From Cinclus cinclus (taxonomy: Eukaryota > Chordata > Aves > Passeriformes > Cinclidae), in NCBI RefSeq assembly GCF_963662255.1, contig NC_085048.1, forward strand, positions 103,822,499 to 103,886,498: 64,000 nucleotides of DNA, written 5' to 3'. The first letter of the stretch is position 1; every line of letters starts with the position of its first letter. The notes under the pieces were generated by a model. It ran no database searches. It saw only the letters and a program-made list of their open reading frames with translations, and had not been told where the DNA came from. Both the position numbers and the translations under genes were made by a program. This document shows positions 49,194 to 60,133 of the stretch, piece after piece.

Positions 49194-50911
49194 CCATTAA
49201 CTGGTCTGATGATACAACCCCTCTTGGGCTTTCTGCCTTTGAAAGATTTACACTCAGTTTAAATCTCAATCGAAAGCTGCACTTCAGCTTTTCGGAGGCT
49301 GAGACACTTAAAAATCTCTGATGGGAAGGACAAGTGAGGAAGGCAGACTATCTCTCCCTTGCAAAGGCATTCAAATACCACTTGGATGAGGAGTTTCCAG
49401 CTGCTTTGCTGGACAAACAGACACATTACAGTTCTAAAGTGCAGGGGTGCCCTTCACATCGACAGGCAGAGAAAAGAGGCAGTGGGAAGAGTAAGAGATA
49501 CCAGAATAAAACTGCAGGCTGCAACTGAAATGTCATCTTCTTTGATCTTTGAAAATGGGAAAACCCATTTGGGATCAAGAATTTCCAGACTGGTCTGTAT
49601 GCACCATTAATTGTTCCATGAAGCAGAGCTGGACTGCTATTGTTGTATCCTCCAAAAGCAGCTGTTACTATGAGCTCTTTGGAGTTCAGGAACTCCATTT
49701 CCCAGTTTTCACTTAGTACTTCAGTAATCATATATAAATAATAGCAATGATAACAATACCTGGCTTGCCATTTTGTTGCACTCAGTCTTTGTGATGCCTC
49801 ACAATAAAATCTGTGTATTAAACACTTTAATTGAAACTCTTAATAAAACAGAGATATTTTTACTTGTGCTGTTACGTTCACATAATGATCACAAAGCACT
49901 TTACACAATCAAATGAAAGTAGCCAGTCTGATCCTTCTGTAGAGGATTTTGTGCATCTCAGCAGTGTATAACAAAGCTGCTGTATAGACAATTAATTCCC
50001 AAACATACCATGTTTTGGGGTTTGTCCTGGCTGAGCAGCATCCAAAAGCTTGGGGTTTGTCCTTCAGATGGGTGTGAAAGTCTCTGAAGCCACCACAAAT
50101 AACATGACAAGAGGGATTGGATGGTCTCACTGATTAGAACAGGCTGTGATGTCTCATTATCAAGGTTCCCTGGGTCAGAAAGAAAAAATAAAAAAGGTTA
50201 TCATTTTCCTGGTTTAGGAAAAAAGCCATGGAAGTTTTGGAGCTGAATACTGAGCAGCCTCTGTGGGGTCACTGTGAGGGGACAAGGCAAATCCTGGCCT
50301 TGTAAATGCTCATGGTAAATGGTCCCACTTGAGGTCTGGGAGGGTCTCCAACTTTGGGCCTTGTAGCAGGTACTTTTGGAGCTGGGAGACAATGAAGGGT
50401 ATTGTTCCCTCCTGTAAATTGATAAATTACCATTGCTACTGCTGAACAGTACAACTCAGCACAGAATGGAAACACGCTAATGCCTTACCCAGCTCCAGCA
50501 ATTCTGCTCATGTGCTCACACTGTCTTTAAATGTGCTAAGTATTTGTCTGATGAAACAATAAGTTTTAGAAAAGAGAAAAATAAGAACTTCAAAGATAAT
50601 AAAAACCTTGACTACATACTTTACCACAGGCAGCTGTGAATAAGCTTCAGTACTCTTTATTTTTAACATTCCAGATACGTAATTTAATGCAGGCCTGATG
50701 ACAGTCTCAAACATACTGCTTTAATCGAAATTGTTCAAGCTCTGTTCTGTGACAAGGGCTCACAAGATACCAGCAGGGTTGTCCATTTTCCCCACTTCTG
50801 TAGGGAAAAGAAAAGGGAGGGAAGGGGGACACTCTTGAACTTATGTTGCTATTGATGTGTAATATACAATAAAAAACAGTTAAATTTCAATTACCCACAG
50901 GTAATTATAAT
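49194..50911. other. non-coding stretch, no gene seen
   Basis: No supported exon. At about 49885-49912 the minus strand reads GTGTAAAGTGCTTTGTGATC, which resembles the conserved tail core of ancient amniote retroposons. The match is short and unassigned. The remainder is AT-rich with no recognisable element. Confidence 0.45.
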
Positions 50912-50917
50912 TTTATT
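50912..50917 (-). terminator. AATAAA polyadenylation signal candidate
   Basis: AATAAA on the minus strand lies about 150 bases beyond the stop codon of the candidate terminal exon at 51069-51270. It is the canonical cleavage and polyadenylation signal, but the hexamer is common in AT-rich DNA. Its value depends on that exon being real. Confidence 0.25.
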
Positions 50918-51068
50918 GTTTGACTGTACTATGGGGATTTTTGTAATTCCCAAGACTAATAATTTTCTATAATTTTACAGGTTGTCAAATAAACTATTAA
51001 AGATTATCTTTGAAAAGGATTCTGCAATTGTAAGGACATATCATACTGTTCCTGTACATTATTAGTAA

Positions 51069-51270
51069 TTAGAGATCCCTGGATAGTGAAATATCCACAC
51101 TATATGCTAGCTGCTGGATACCATATTTTCTCACAGCCTCCTGTAATCTTGAACCAAAGCTTTCAAACTTCTCAGCCATTGTAGCCTGAGTCACGTCCAA
51201 ACTTTTATTAATATTCACCGAGCACTCATTAAGCAATTCTGGTGCATTCGATACATTAAACCTGTGCTTC
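51069..51270 (-). CDS. candidate terminal coding exon, unknown protein
   Basis: On the minus strand a pyrimidine-rich acceptor (GCTTTTTTCCCCATCAG) precedes a 202-base segment. Entered in phase 2, it encodes 66 residues and then a TAA stop. The product is soluble and helix-like, with sections such as LLNECSVNINKSLDV and MAEKFESFGSRLQEAVRKYG that alternate hydrophobic and charged residues like an amphipathic or coiled-coil helix. This is more protein-like than other short frames in the window. I do not recognise the family. An AATAAA lies about 150 bases downstream. The upstream candidate exon at 54324-54478 ends in the matching phase. Chance or a decayed pseudogene remain possible. Confidence 0.35.
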
Positions 51271-54200
51271 CTGATGGGGAAAAAAGCAAAGGCTCCCAGC
51301 TCCATCCCAGAGTAGGGGAAACAAACACAAAAGGGCTCATTCTGAACTCTGTCCCCTGAAGAGACTTAAGGGAAGAAGCAACGTTTATACCAGCACAGAA
51401 GATGTCTATCTGCCCTGACAATGCCTTTTGACAATGATGTGGTTTGCACAGCAAAATGGAGTTTCATCCTAAAAATATGCATAGATGCAGATATGCATGT
51501 CCACAAGGAGGGGAACAGCATGGGCAGGGTCTCCAGCCCACAATAAGCAAATGAACTGGGGGTATTCCCTCATCCTCATCAGCAAGTCCCCCAGGTTTAC
51601 TGGGTTTGGGTGAGGAACTCCCCAGGCCAGTAGACACCAACATCTGCACAGCTGAGCAGGCAGCAGCAACTTCTCCCAGGTAATCTGGAGAAGCCAGAGG
51701 TCACTAAAGCAGCGTGTACGGGGTGAGAGCATCCCTTACCTGTACAGCGCCTGGTGAGATCCTCACAGCCTTGCGGGGGTGCAGTCCTGAGGAGAAGCAG
51801 AGGAGGGATAAGCTGAGAGGAGGAGCAGCCCCCGAAGCGTTGTGGGAGCAGCTGGCACAGCCTGCGAGAGCAGCGAGCTGGGGTTCAGCAGCTGAGAGAT
51901 GGCTGAGCTCTTGCCTGCAGAGCCATCAAAGGCACCATTCTTAGCTGGCAGCATTGTTTATTGCAGCTGCCCCAGGAGACCATCATTATTTGTTCTATCA
52001 GCCTCTTGGATGGCTGTGTGGTGAGGGCTCTGTGCAGGGGGAATCTTCCCTGCATTAAGAGCAGCCTCAGGACATGGGGACTTTCAGGCCTCCACCCCTA
52101 CAGCCCCAGCCTTTGGGGACACCAAGCAGGAACAGCGTCTCAGGGCTCTGGACACATCTGCAGGGAAGCCCTGCTCCTGGTGCCAGGAAGCCTCTGTGGC
52201 AGCTGCAGTGCTCAGCAAGGGACCTGGTGAGGGATTTCCCTCACAACAGGGAGCAGAGGGTGGATTGTGTTGGTTTTACGGCAGTGTGGTGCTGGTGGAG
52301 CAGTATAAAGATACAGGAGCACAGGGAAGGATTAAGGCCAATGGGCTGCAGCTCCCTGCCTTCCTCCAGAGACAACTTGGAGCCCATCAAAGGCACTAAA
52401 TCTGAGTCACTGTGGATACACACACGGAGCTCTCTTTTCCGAGTCCTGCTGGCCTTGCTGTCCTGAGCTCATCCTGCACCTATGGGAAGGTGTGGGAAGG
52501 ACATCTGATAATCTGGACAGCTCTTCAATCAATGGCATTCCCTGCTCCTGACCGGCACTGTGCCTACTAACCCAGCTCAATGAAACTGAACCCATTACTC
52601 CAGATGATTGGCACTTACAATAAACAGAGAGAAAATCCAAAGCCCGCAGAGAAGACTCAATATGCTTCTGGATAACAGACAGCACCATATACAAACACAG
52701 AGCCCTCTTTCCCCTTAATTCTGGTCTGTGCTTTTCATGCTTAACACATTCCTTGTTGCAAGGAAAACACGTTCTGACAATTGAATAGTGAAAGCAATTA
52801 AAAACATTGATAGAATTGATAAAATTAAAGCCCTGCTTTCCTTATGTTTGTCATATGACTACAAATATTGTCACTCACATTAATATTAATTAATATAATT
52901 ATCAATGTTTCTAATCCCTACACATTTTGTTAAAAAGTTACTCTTAGCTCAAGAATATAATTGTTAAGTCGAGGAAATGTTAAGTAGCAGCTAAGCAAGT
53001 CCAAAGAATTAATAGCAAACTGTAGTTTATCCAGGGATTAGACTTTTAGCAATACATAATCACTTCTTCATGTGTTCATCCACATAAAATACCTTCCATC
53101 CCTCACTACACTTCTGCCTACTTGTCCTTGCAGTGCTGAGTTTTCAAGAATTATAAAAAAGGTAGTAAGTAAATATTCTGTGCAGTTGCATGCTGTTCTT
53201 CAAGGTAGCTCACTGTACCAAGAGTTCTGTGCCCATAGCTGAGAGCAATGTCAAGGTCAATTATCTCAGGCTGAAAGCCCTAATGCAGGATACTTTTGTG
53301 ATCAGAATAATCTGTGTAATGCTGCAAAAGCCTTTGTTTTGGAGTCGAGCAAAGAATTCCCCTCTCTCCCGACTTCCCCAGGCATTGTCTCTCAGTTGGA
53401 ATGTCACAGATTACTGGAATAATCCAAAGGACTGCCCTGCCATGCTGCTGCCAGCTGAGCAGCTTCTCCTGGCAGGTGCCACCAGTGCTCCGAGGGCACA
53501 GGGATTGGAGCAGAGCCTTCCCTGCTGCCTGCCCAGTTCCTCGATGGACACCCAGCAATTCCTGCCTGACAGAGCAGGCAGCAGTGCTAGGTGCAGTATT
53601 CATCAGCTCTTTTGGAAAACAGCCAAAGTGCTTTAAAGGCCTTTGTTGTAGGGTAGAGGGTTTTTATCTGCTAGAAGAGAATAATGTAATCATTTTGCTA
53701 TTAATTTTTAATTGCATGTTGCTCTGCATTATTACCAATCTATACTGATTTTCCTGAGAGGAATGGGGATGATGTGCAAGTGGTTTCTGGTAGGAATGCT
53801 GTTGGGCCACGCTGGAAAAGAAGCAATAGCAAAAAGCTGTTCTTCAAAGTTACTGCAGTTACCTGCTGCTGTCTATTCCTACAAGGTGTCACATTAAATA
53901 CTTACAAAATGTATGAGCTTAAGAAGATTTGTGGAGAACTGCCACAGTTTTCCCTCTCGTCAGATGTTTTTCTTTGCTTCTTTTTGTGGGTGTTTGTTTC
54001 TTTTTTTTTAATGACCACCTTTTGTAAGGAAAAGTTACTTCTGAGAAATCTTTTGCAAGCAAATAAAACTCACTGATGTGGATGAAATCAGCAGCAGGAG
54101 TAAGAAATACATTAATTCTTCTCAGAAGACAATCTTTATCAAAAATGCTAAGATGCAGCCCACTGATACAGTTAAACTTTCTGGTAGAGAGATGATTGTA

Positions 54201-54323
54201 TCACTCACTTGTGCCACTCACAAATCCTTCATTTAATCTAAGAGAAAACTGGCCATGAGGGGACAGGAAATCTTTAATCTGCTTTTCTCCATTTCTTCAA
54301 AAATCTGGTTCTTATCAACCCAC
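51271..54323. other. possible intron or intergenic stretch, no gene seen
   Basis: If the flanking candidate exons are real, this is an intron of about 3 kb on the minus strand. It is GC-richer at about 51710-52480 and strongly AT-rich at 52740-53060. The AT-rich part is unique-looking and might be conserved non-coding DNA. Open frames at 52074-52466 and 53190-53636 have no recognised domain. Confidence 0.45.
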
Positions 54324-54478
54324 ATCGAACATGAGAGACGCAAAAACCTCCTGTCCTCCTCTTCATAAAACAAACGCAAACAAAGCACAGACATGTCTCC
54401 AGTGTGAGATGGATTGAGCACAACAAAGTATTGCATGGCAGCAAGGATGCAAAAGCATTTCTGAAAAGGCACCACTGG
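54324..54478 (-). CDS. candidate internal coding exon, unknown protein
   Basis: A strong acceptor on the minus strand (TTGATTTCTTCTTCC, then GAATTTGCAG) is followed by an open frame in phase 0. The frame reads from PVVPFQKCFC through a hydrophobic stretch to a charged part containing LFYEEEDRRFLRLSC. Taking the donor GTGGGT at 54318-54323 gives a 155-base exon ending in phase 2, which matches the acceptor phase of the candidate terminal exon at 51069-51270. The frame stays open to 54233, so another donor or an intronless end is possible. I know of no family with this sequence. Confidence 0.28.
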
Positions 54479-54659
54479 CTGCAAATTCAGGAAGAAGAAA
54501 TCAATTAGACCAAGAAATAAGTTATGCAGAAAAATCTACACTTTGCCATTTACCTAAGTATCAGGAGGAGGGTAAAAGGGGCCCTTCATCTGTTCCCCCG
54601 ATATTTGAATATTATCCTTTGCAAAGAAAAATCATAGCTTTTTTCTCTTGAATCCCCAA

Positions 54660-54860
54660 TATTAATTATGTATTTCAATATAATACTATTTGTATTATAC
54701 AATATCCTATAATAAATCACACTGACAAATATTTTATATAACTACATATTAATGCTTTAATAAAATAAATATGTATAAATATACAGTTAGTTTGCTTAAA
54801 TAGCCATATTTAAGCAAATATAGCACTACTACTTATTAAAAATTGTTATATTTTTGGGCA
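54660..54860. repeat. AT-rich tract with a 12-bp hairpin palindrome
   Basis: About 200 bases are mostly A and T. Within them lies a perfect inverted repeat, TTTGCTTAAATA (54791-54802) and TATTTAAGCAAA (54807-54818), with only a four-base loop (GCCA). The tract lies between two candidate exons. The palindrome could extrude as a cruciform or fold in RNA. Confidence 0.85.
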
Positions 54861-55035
54861 GATATTCAAGGTTAACCATAATTTTTTTGGACAGCTGGGA
54901 AATTCTGTTGAGAATTTGCAAAGTTTGCACCTAATTCAGTTGAATTAGCTTCAAAAGAGAGAAACAGATGATTTGATAAAGAAGAATTAGACACATTAAA
55001 TTTTCAGTTAAAAAAAATACCCAGAAATTTTCTAC

Positions 55036-55209
55036 CTTGTCAGTTCCAAACTGCGGTTTTAGTCCTGGCATAAGCCCATGATAATCAGTGAAAAATGTGC
55101 CTTTGTCTTCTCCATATCCAGTGCTGCAGGATCTCCTGGGGTGATTCAGGAAAGCTCTGAAACATTCACAGGAAGTCCAATAAGCACTTTTCCAATCAGT
55201 GATTCTTTC
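55036..55209 (-). CDS. candidate internal coding exon, unknown protein
   Basis: On the minus strand a 174-base segment begins after CCCCAGCTCAG and ends at the consensus-like donor AAG|GTAGAA. Both edges are phase 0, giving 58 residues. The product is rich in aromatic residues and glycine (for example TDWKSAYWTSCECF and a later FFTDYHGLMPGLKPQFGTDK), with no stop and no low complexity. An alternative acceptor five bases upstream (CCCCAG at 55215) would shift the entry phase. Its exit phase agrees with the next candidate exon at 54324-54478. I do not recognise the protein. It may be chance in a region with few stops. Confidence 0.28.
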
Positions 55210-56225
55210 CTGAGCTGGGGCCAAATTAGGTCAAGTAAAGGGAAAACCAAAAATTCAGACTACGAAGCAACCTGCCCATAATTCCCCAGCAAATCAGAGA
55301 TTAAACCTCTTGTACACTAGTAGACTTTTGTAGGGGGACTGCATTTATCATTCCAGGAATTAGTTTAATCAAGGCTTATTACTGCAAAACTTAATATACA
55401 GTATATTATTAATTTTGATTATGCTGTTGCTTCACAGCTTTGGAAAAAAAATAAAACCTACTGAATTTACAGTCACCTTTGGTAGTGAGGTACTATTCCT
55501 CTGCCTATTTGAGATATTTCTTTCCATCTCCTGCACCATCATGTTTCAGTTCCTGAGAGCTGTAGATATTTATTCAGTGCCCTTCTATCTTGGCCGTCAC
55601 AAATAGCTCTCTGATAACAAATCACACTCTCTGAGCATCATTTGCCACCAGAAAGGATCCTCAAGAAGTACATGCTCCATGATACAGGATATCCCCTGCT
55701 TTGCCGTGAAGGCCATAAAGAGTTTCACAAAATCAGCTTCCTTGCATTGAGAGGGTAAGAATTCATCATCTTAGTAGTTTCACCACTTCTTACTGCCTGT
55801 TTAGGCTTCATACTTAGTCCCTGCTCCCTGGCTCTTCAAATGAATGGTGCTACTTAAACACAGAGAACGATATGTGCTTAGTGAGAGATTCAAGGATTTC
55901 AGCTATCAATAGAGGTTTAATTATGTGCTGGTGGATGCTCAGGTACTATAACGATGGCTGTTGTACAAATTGCACAAAGCCAGCACAGAAGAGACCACTC
56001 ACAGCTCATCCTACACTCTGCTCCTGCAATTTAGACAAAATAAAATGTAATGCACTGAATTAACTTGCATCTTCTTGCCTATGTCATAACCCATCATGTA
56101 ATGTGATGTTATTCCATGTTGTGTCATGGGTAACATGGTGCAACACAATGTCACACTTCAGGAAATATTACTGAGCAAGGACTGATTCTTGTTAGCAGCT
56201 CAGAATGCGAGCCTCTGATCCAAAC
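55210..56225. other. possible intron or intergenic stretch, no gene seen
   Basis: No supported feature. The sequence is AT-rich and mixed, and its open frames are short. If the flanking minus-strand candidates are exons, this is an intron of about 1 kb. Confidence 0.4.
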
Positions 56226-56364
56226 ATATTGTGGCTGTGGCTGATGGGAAGGCATCAAACTGAGAGCTACATTGGGCAAATGTTTTTCCTCTCTGGCTTG
56301 GCCAGCAGATGTCCATTTGTCAGGTTTGGGTTCAATTGAGATTTCTTTGTCACAAACACTTTCT
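56226..56364 (-). CDS. weak candidate exon upstream of the 55-51 kb set
   Basis: A pyrimidine-rich acceptor (GCTATTTCTTTTACAAG) on the minus strand opens a frame in phase 2. It contains KEISIEPKPDKWTSAGQARE and ends in phase 0 at either of two weak donors (after 56271 or after 56226). The exit phase would join the candidate at 55036-55209. The product is hydrophilic and plausible, but the donors are poor and no family is recognised. Confidence 0.15.
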
Positions 56365-59338
56365 CTTGTAAAAGAAATAGCAATTTTATGGCAAGCCAAA
56401 TACTGAAAAGAAAAGCCCTTAGAAATACATAATAAATGTATATTAGCGAGACAGAAAATTGGAAAATGGCCACCTGCCAGCAGCCACATAAATTTTGGAG
56501 GCAATGCATTTTTCTGCCATTATGCATTATCACAGGAATTGCAAATATTTATTAAAAGTATTAAAATGGTGAGAATGTTAAATGTTTCCTTCAGTAGTGG
56601 AAATTCACAGTGCCACATAGAAGATAGGATATTCTGATACAATGTTTATTAAAATGACTTCATTTTATTAGGCTGTCGTACACAATAAATGTGCAGGTAC
56701 AGTTAACAAAAGATCTATTGTGGATACGGGAGATTTGTGAGTAACACTTCAAAAAATAATCTCTTCTGAACTCTATTCATATAAAAAGCATGCTACAAAC
56801 TTTCATTAACTTCCTTAGAACCAATTATTTTCTGAGCTTATTTTCTTTCTCTGCCATCCCCCTGTATTTTGTTAGTCAATTTGTTTGCTCACGTTTTAAT
56901 GCTTAACAGGATTAAATGCAGTTTATCTTTAATTTATATACAAGTAAGCCGAGTGTATACGTGGAGCAGGAAACAAAATATGACGATTATTTTGGGGTTC
57001 ATTTACAGGTCTAAACATGAATGACTGTAATATATTGGGACCTCAGTATCTCTTCATCCATAAATAAAACATTATTAAAAGATCGGTGGGAGCTCCATAA
57101 TATTGATTGAGAAGAAAATCACATTCCAGTTTTGCCCACATTTTCTGCTGGGATTAATCACAGCGATTTTGTTTCTGAGGTTTTGTTGCAGCAAGATACA
57201 GACTCAGGCTCACCCTAACAGAGTAACTTTGCTGGTTGGCTTTGCTGGGCTTTGAGCCCCTTCCAGCAGCCCCTGAGCACTGACAGGGACAGTGACATAA
57301 TCCCCGCATTAACAGGAATCAGCAGTGAAAGGAAGGAGGGTGGCTCTTGCCTTCACAACTGAAAGTGTCCTCAAAGTGGCTTCTAAAAGTCTTTTTTTAA
57401 TTTCAGAAATGAAAAAAAGAGAAATAAGGAAGCAGTACTGAGGTTTTTTTCTTACACAAGTGTTCCTCAATTCCTTACAGTCCATTAAGGAAGAGGTGGG
57501 ATTGGAGTCTATGTTGTAGGCAGGGGGTGAATAGATCAAAGTTACAAGACCTCAGATTTATGGAGACTCTTATGGAAGGGAAAACCTGCCTCTGGAAGAT
57601 AAAATTTCAGAAATAAAGGATTTTTCTCTCCGCTTTTATATGGTGCAGTTTTATTCCTTTCTGACAAACACAGAGTGGTGGCAGGGGGAGTAACTTCCAT
57701 GAAAAAATGCTTTGCCTTGATCCAGACAGTTTGTATGGATTTGTGGAATATCAGAGATGGTGCATGGGACTGAATACAAAGGGTGTATGTCGGAGAGAGA
57801 CCTCGGCCACCTCACAGGCAGATCCTGTGCTGCCTTTAGAGGGGCAGGTGTGACATCCTCTTACTGCTGCAGAGTCAGAAACCAGGGCTCACACTGGATC
57901 TGTCCAAAGCATCTGTGGGCTTCAGCTGGTGTAAAAAGAGGAGTCAGCACTTCAAGAATTGCAAACCCATTTGCTTGGCCAACCTTATTTAATATGAAGC
58001 ATGTTTTAGCTTGATTTAGGTGGTTGTTGTTCTTTAATTAAAGAAATTATGGGAGGTCATTCTCATTAGTTTAGAAGAGTCCTCACAGAAGGGGTTTGCA
58101 CTGATTTAACCTCAGGGTAAACTGGCACAACTTTTGCATGTAAATAGGATTTAACACTGGACACTTTGTGTGCAATCCAGCTCTTCACTCATGACATTCG
58201 AGGAATACTTGGTATACTGACTGAAATAAAAAGATAATGATGATAAGCTGGGGTCTTACCATGAAATTTGTCAAATGATCTGTGGTGGCAGCCCAGAGCC
58301 TCTGCAGCAGCGGGGAAGGGACACCACAGGGCTTTCTGCTGGGGGCAGCACAGGCAGCTCTGTGCTCTGCACGGTGACATGAAGAGAGATTGGACTCAAA
58401 TCCCACTGCTCACATCCAGCCAGATGGAGGACGAGCTGAGGGGCACAGAAACTGGGCAGCAAGAGGGGAGAGCAAGGTCCTTCCTTCCCTACCGGCCAGG
58501 GAAGCCGTGCCCTGTGGCTGGCACAGGGCATGGCACAAGTGCATGGTGGCAGAGGGGCCACCACTGCCATAGAAAAGGTTTTGCTGTGAAAGGAAAGAAG
58601 AAAAAAGGGGAAAAAAGCAGCGGCATGAGAAGTGCCAACTGAATGGTGCTGTCTTTAATTGGTACCATGAAGGGCTTTGTGTGGTCAGCATACTTTTCAT
58701 GTTTATAATAGAATCCCCAAATTCAAATGATCTGAAGGGCATCTGACTGTTTTACATTAATAACAAGCTATACAGCAGAGGCTGAGAGCAAGTGGGCAGA
58801 TATCCTGGTGGAGTAGCACTAAGAAGCTCTCATTATAATCATCCTGCCAAATCAAAAGAAAAACCCTAAGGCTCCTAATAAAAGAGACCACTGGACTAAA
58901 CAAATTGAACAAGTAGCTAGACATGCATGAGCTTAAAACTACTGGTGTCAATCTGATTTTCCTGAGCTGCTCATTCTGCTCGGTTCTCCAGAGCACATGC
59001 AGAGGGGGACGCAGGGACAAGGTGACACGTGGGTGCCAGCACAGCCCCAGTGCTGGGCATCCAGGTACAGGGACACTCTGTGAAGCTGCCTGCAAGGACT
59101 CCTTACTGAACATTTCTCAAACTGATCCAGCACTAAGGAAGGGGTGGTGTGAATGGGGACCTCATCACACAGGATATCTGAGCAGGTTTCCAGCCTCACT
59201 ACTTCCATCAGTACCAGGTCAGGAGAGATCAAAGAAAAGTCTTGGAACGCATAATTCTGTGTGTCTCTAGGACAGGAAAAAGGTTCAGTACCCAGAAGCT
59301 CTGCCCACTTCTCACCTTCCTGCACCTGCTGAATGGAA

Positions 59339-59382
59339 GTCATTAGGTATAATAGTCATTAGGTATAATAATATTAGGTATA
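59339..59382. repeat. 16-bp tandem repeat (CATTAGGTATAATAGT)
   Basis: The unit CATTAGGTATAATAGT at 59341-59356 is followed by a 14-base identical partial copy and then a diverged ATTAGGTATA. It is a small, recent-looking slippage repeat. Confidence 0.85.
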
Positions 59383-60088
59383 TTCCCTACTGGAAAGCAA
59401 AAAATAAAAAAAAAAAAAAAAGGAAAGTTGTTGTGTTACTTCTTTCTGAAAAAACGCAGTTGACACTAGTGAAAAATATGCAGAAATGGGAGAATAAGAA
59501 AATTCTTAATTTAGAAGCATTGGGTGGTTTCTTAACACAAATGATGGGTAGGTTCCATCAGCTACCACCCCTTCTCAAAAGCCATCAGGCAGGAAACCAA
59601 GATTTTGAGGTACTCCCTCAAAACTCAAAGAAAAAATAAACCTGTGCATGAAAATGAATACCCATAGAAGAAAAAGAAACAAAGTGTTAGAGTTGGTATT
59701 TAGTACAGCAACCAGAGGGAGATGGAGTGTCAATAGGAACAGATGGGCATGGGATGACGCACCTGAGAAATCAGGTGAAGGCATCAAAGGAGAGGTTTCA
59801 TGGAGAGAAATTCCCTTTGAAGAATTGATAGCTAAAACACTCTCAGCTTTTCAAGTATTGGTAAATTTTACCCACCTGCATCATGACTATTGTCACTGGC
59901 TCTGTCCCCTGTCACCATCTGAGTGGTGGAAGCTTTGCATGGACCCTACAGTCACCAGGGAGGAGGCAGAAATAGGGCTCCTCTTGCTGGTAATGCTTTG
60001 AGAAGTTATTATTATTTATAAATATAATTACTTTTTAGTTAATTTCTCCTTTTCCTGCTTTTTTTCCTATTGCTTCTCTGTTTTTTGT

Positions 60089-60133
60089 TTGGTTTTTTTT
60101 GTTTTTTTTTTTTTTTTTTTTGTTTTTTTTTTC
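60089..60133. repeat. poly(T)-rich tract
   Basis: T runs separated by single G residues, including one of about 19 T, fill about 45 bases. The lysine- and asparagine-rich open frames reading through it on the minus strand are artefacts of the A-rich complement. Confidence 0.9.
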
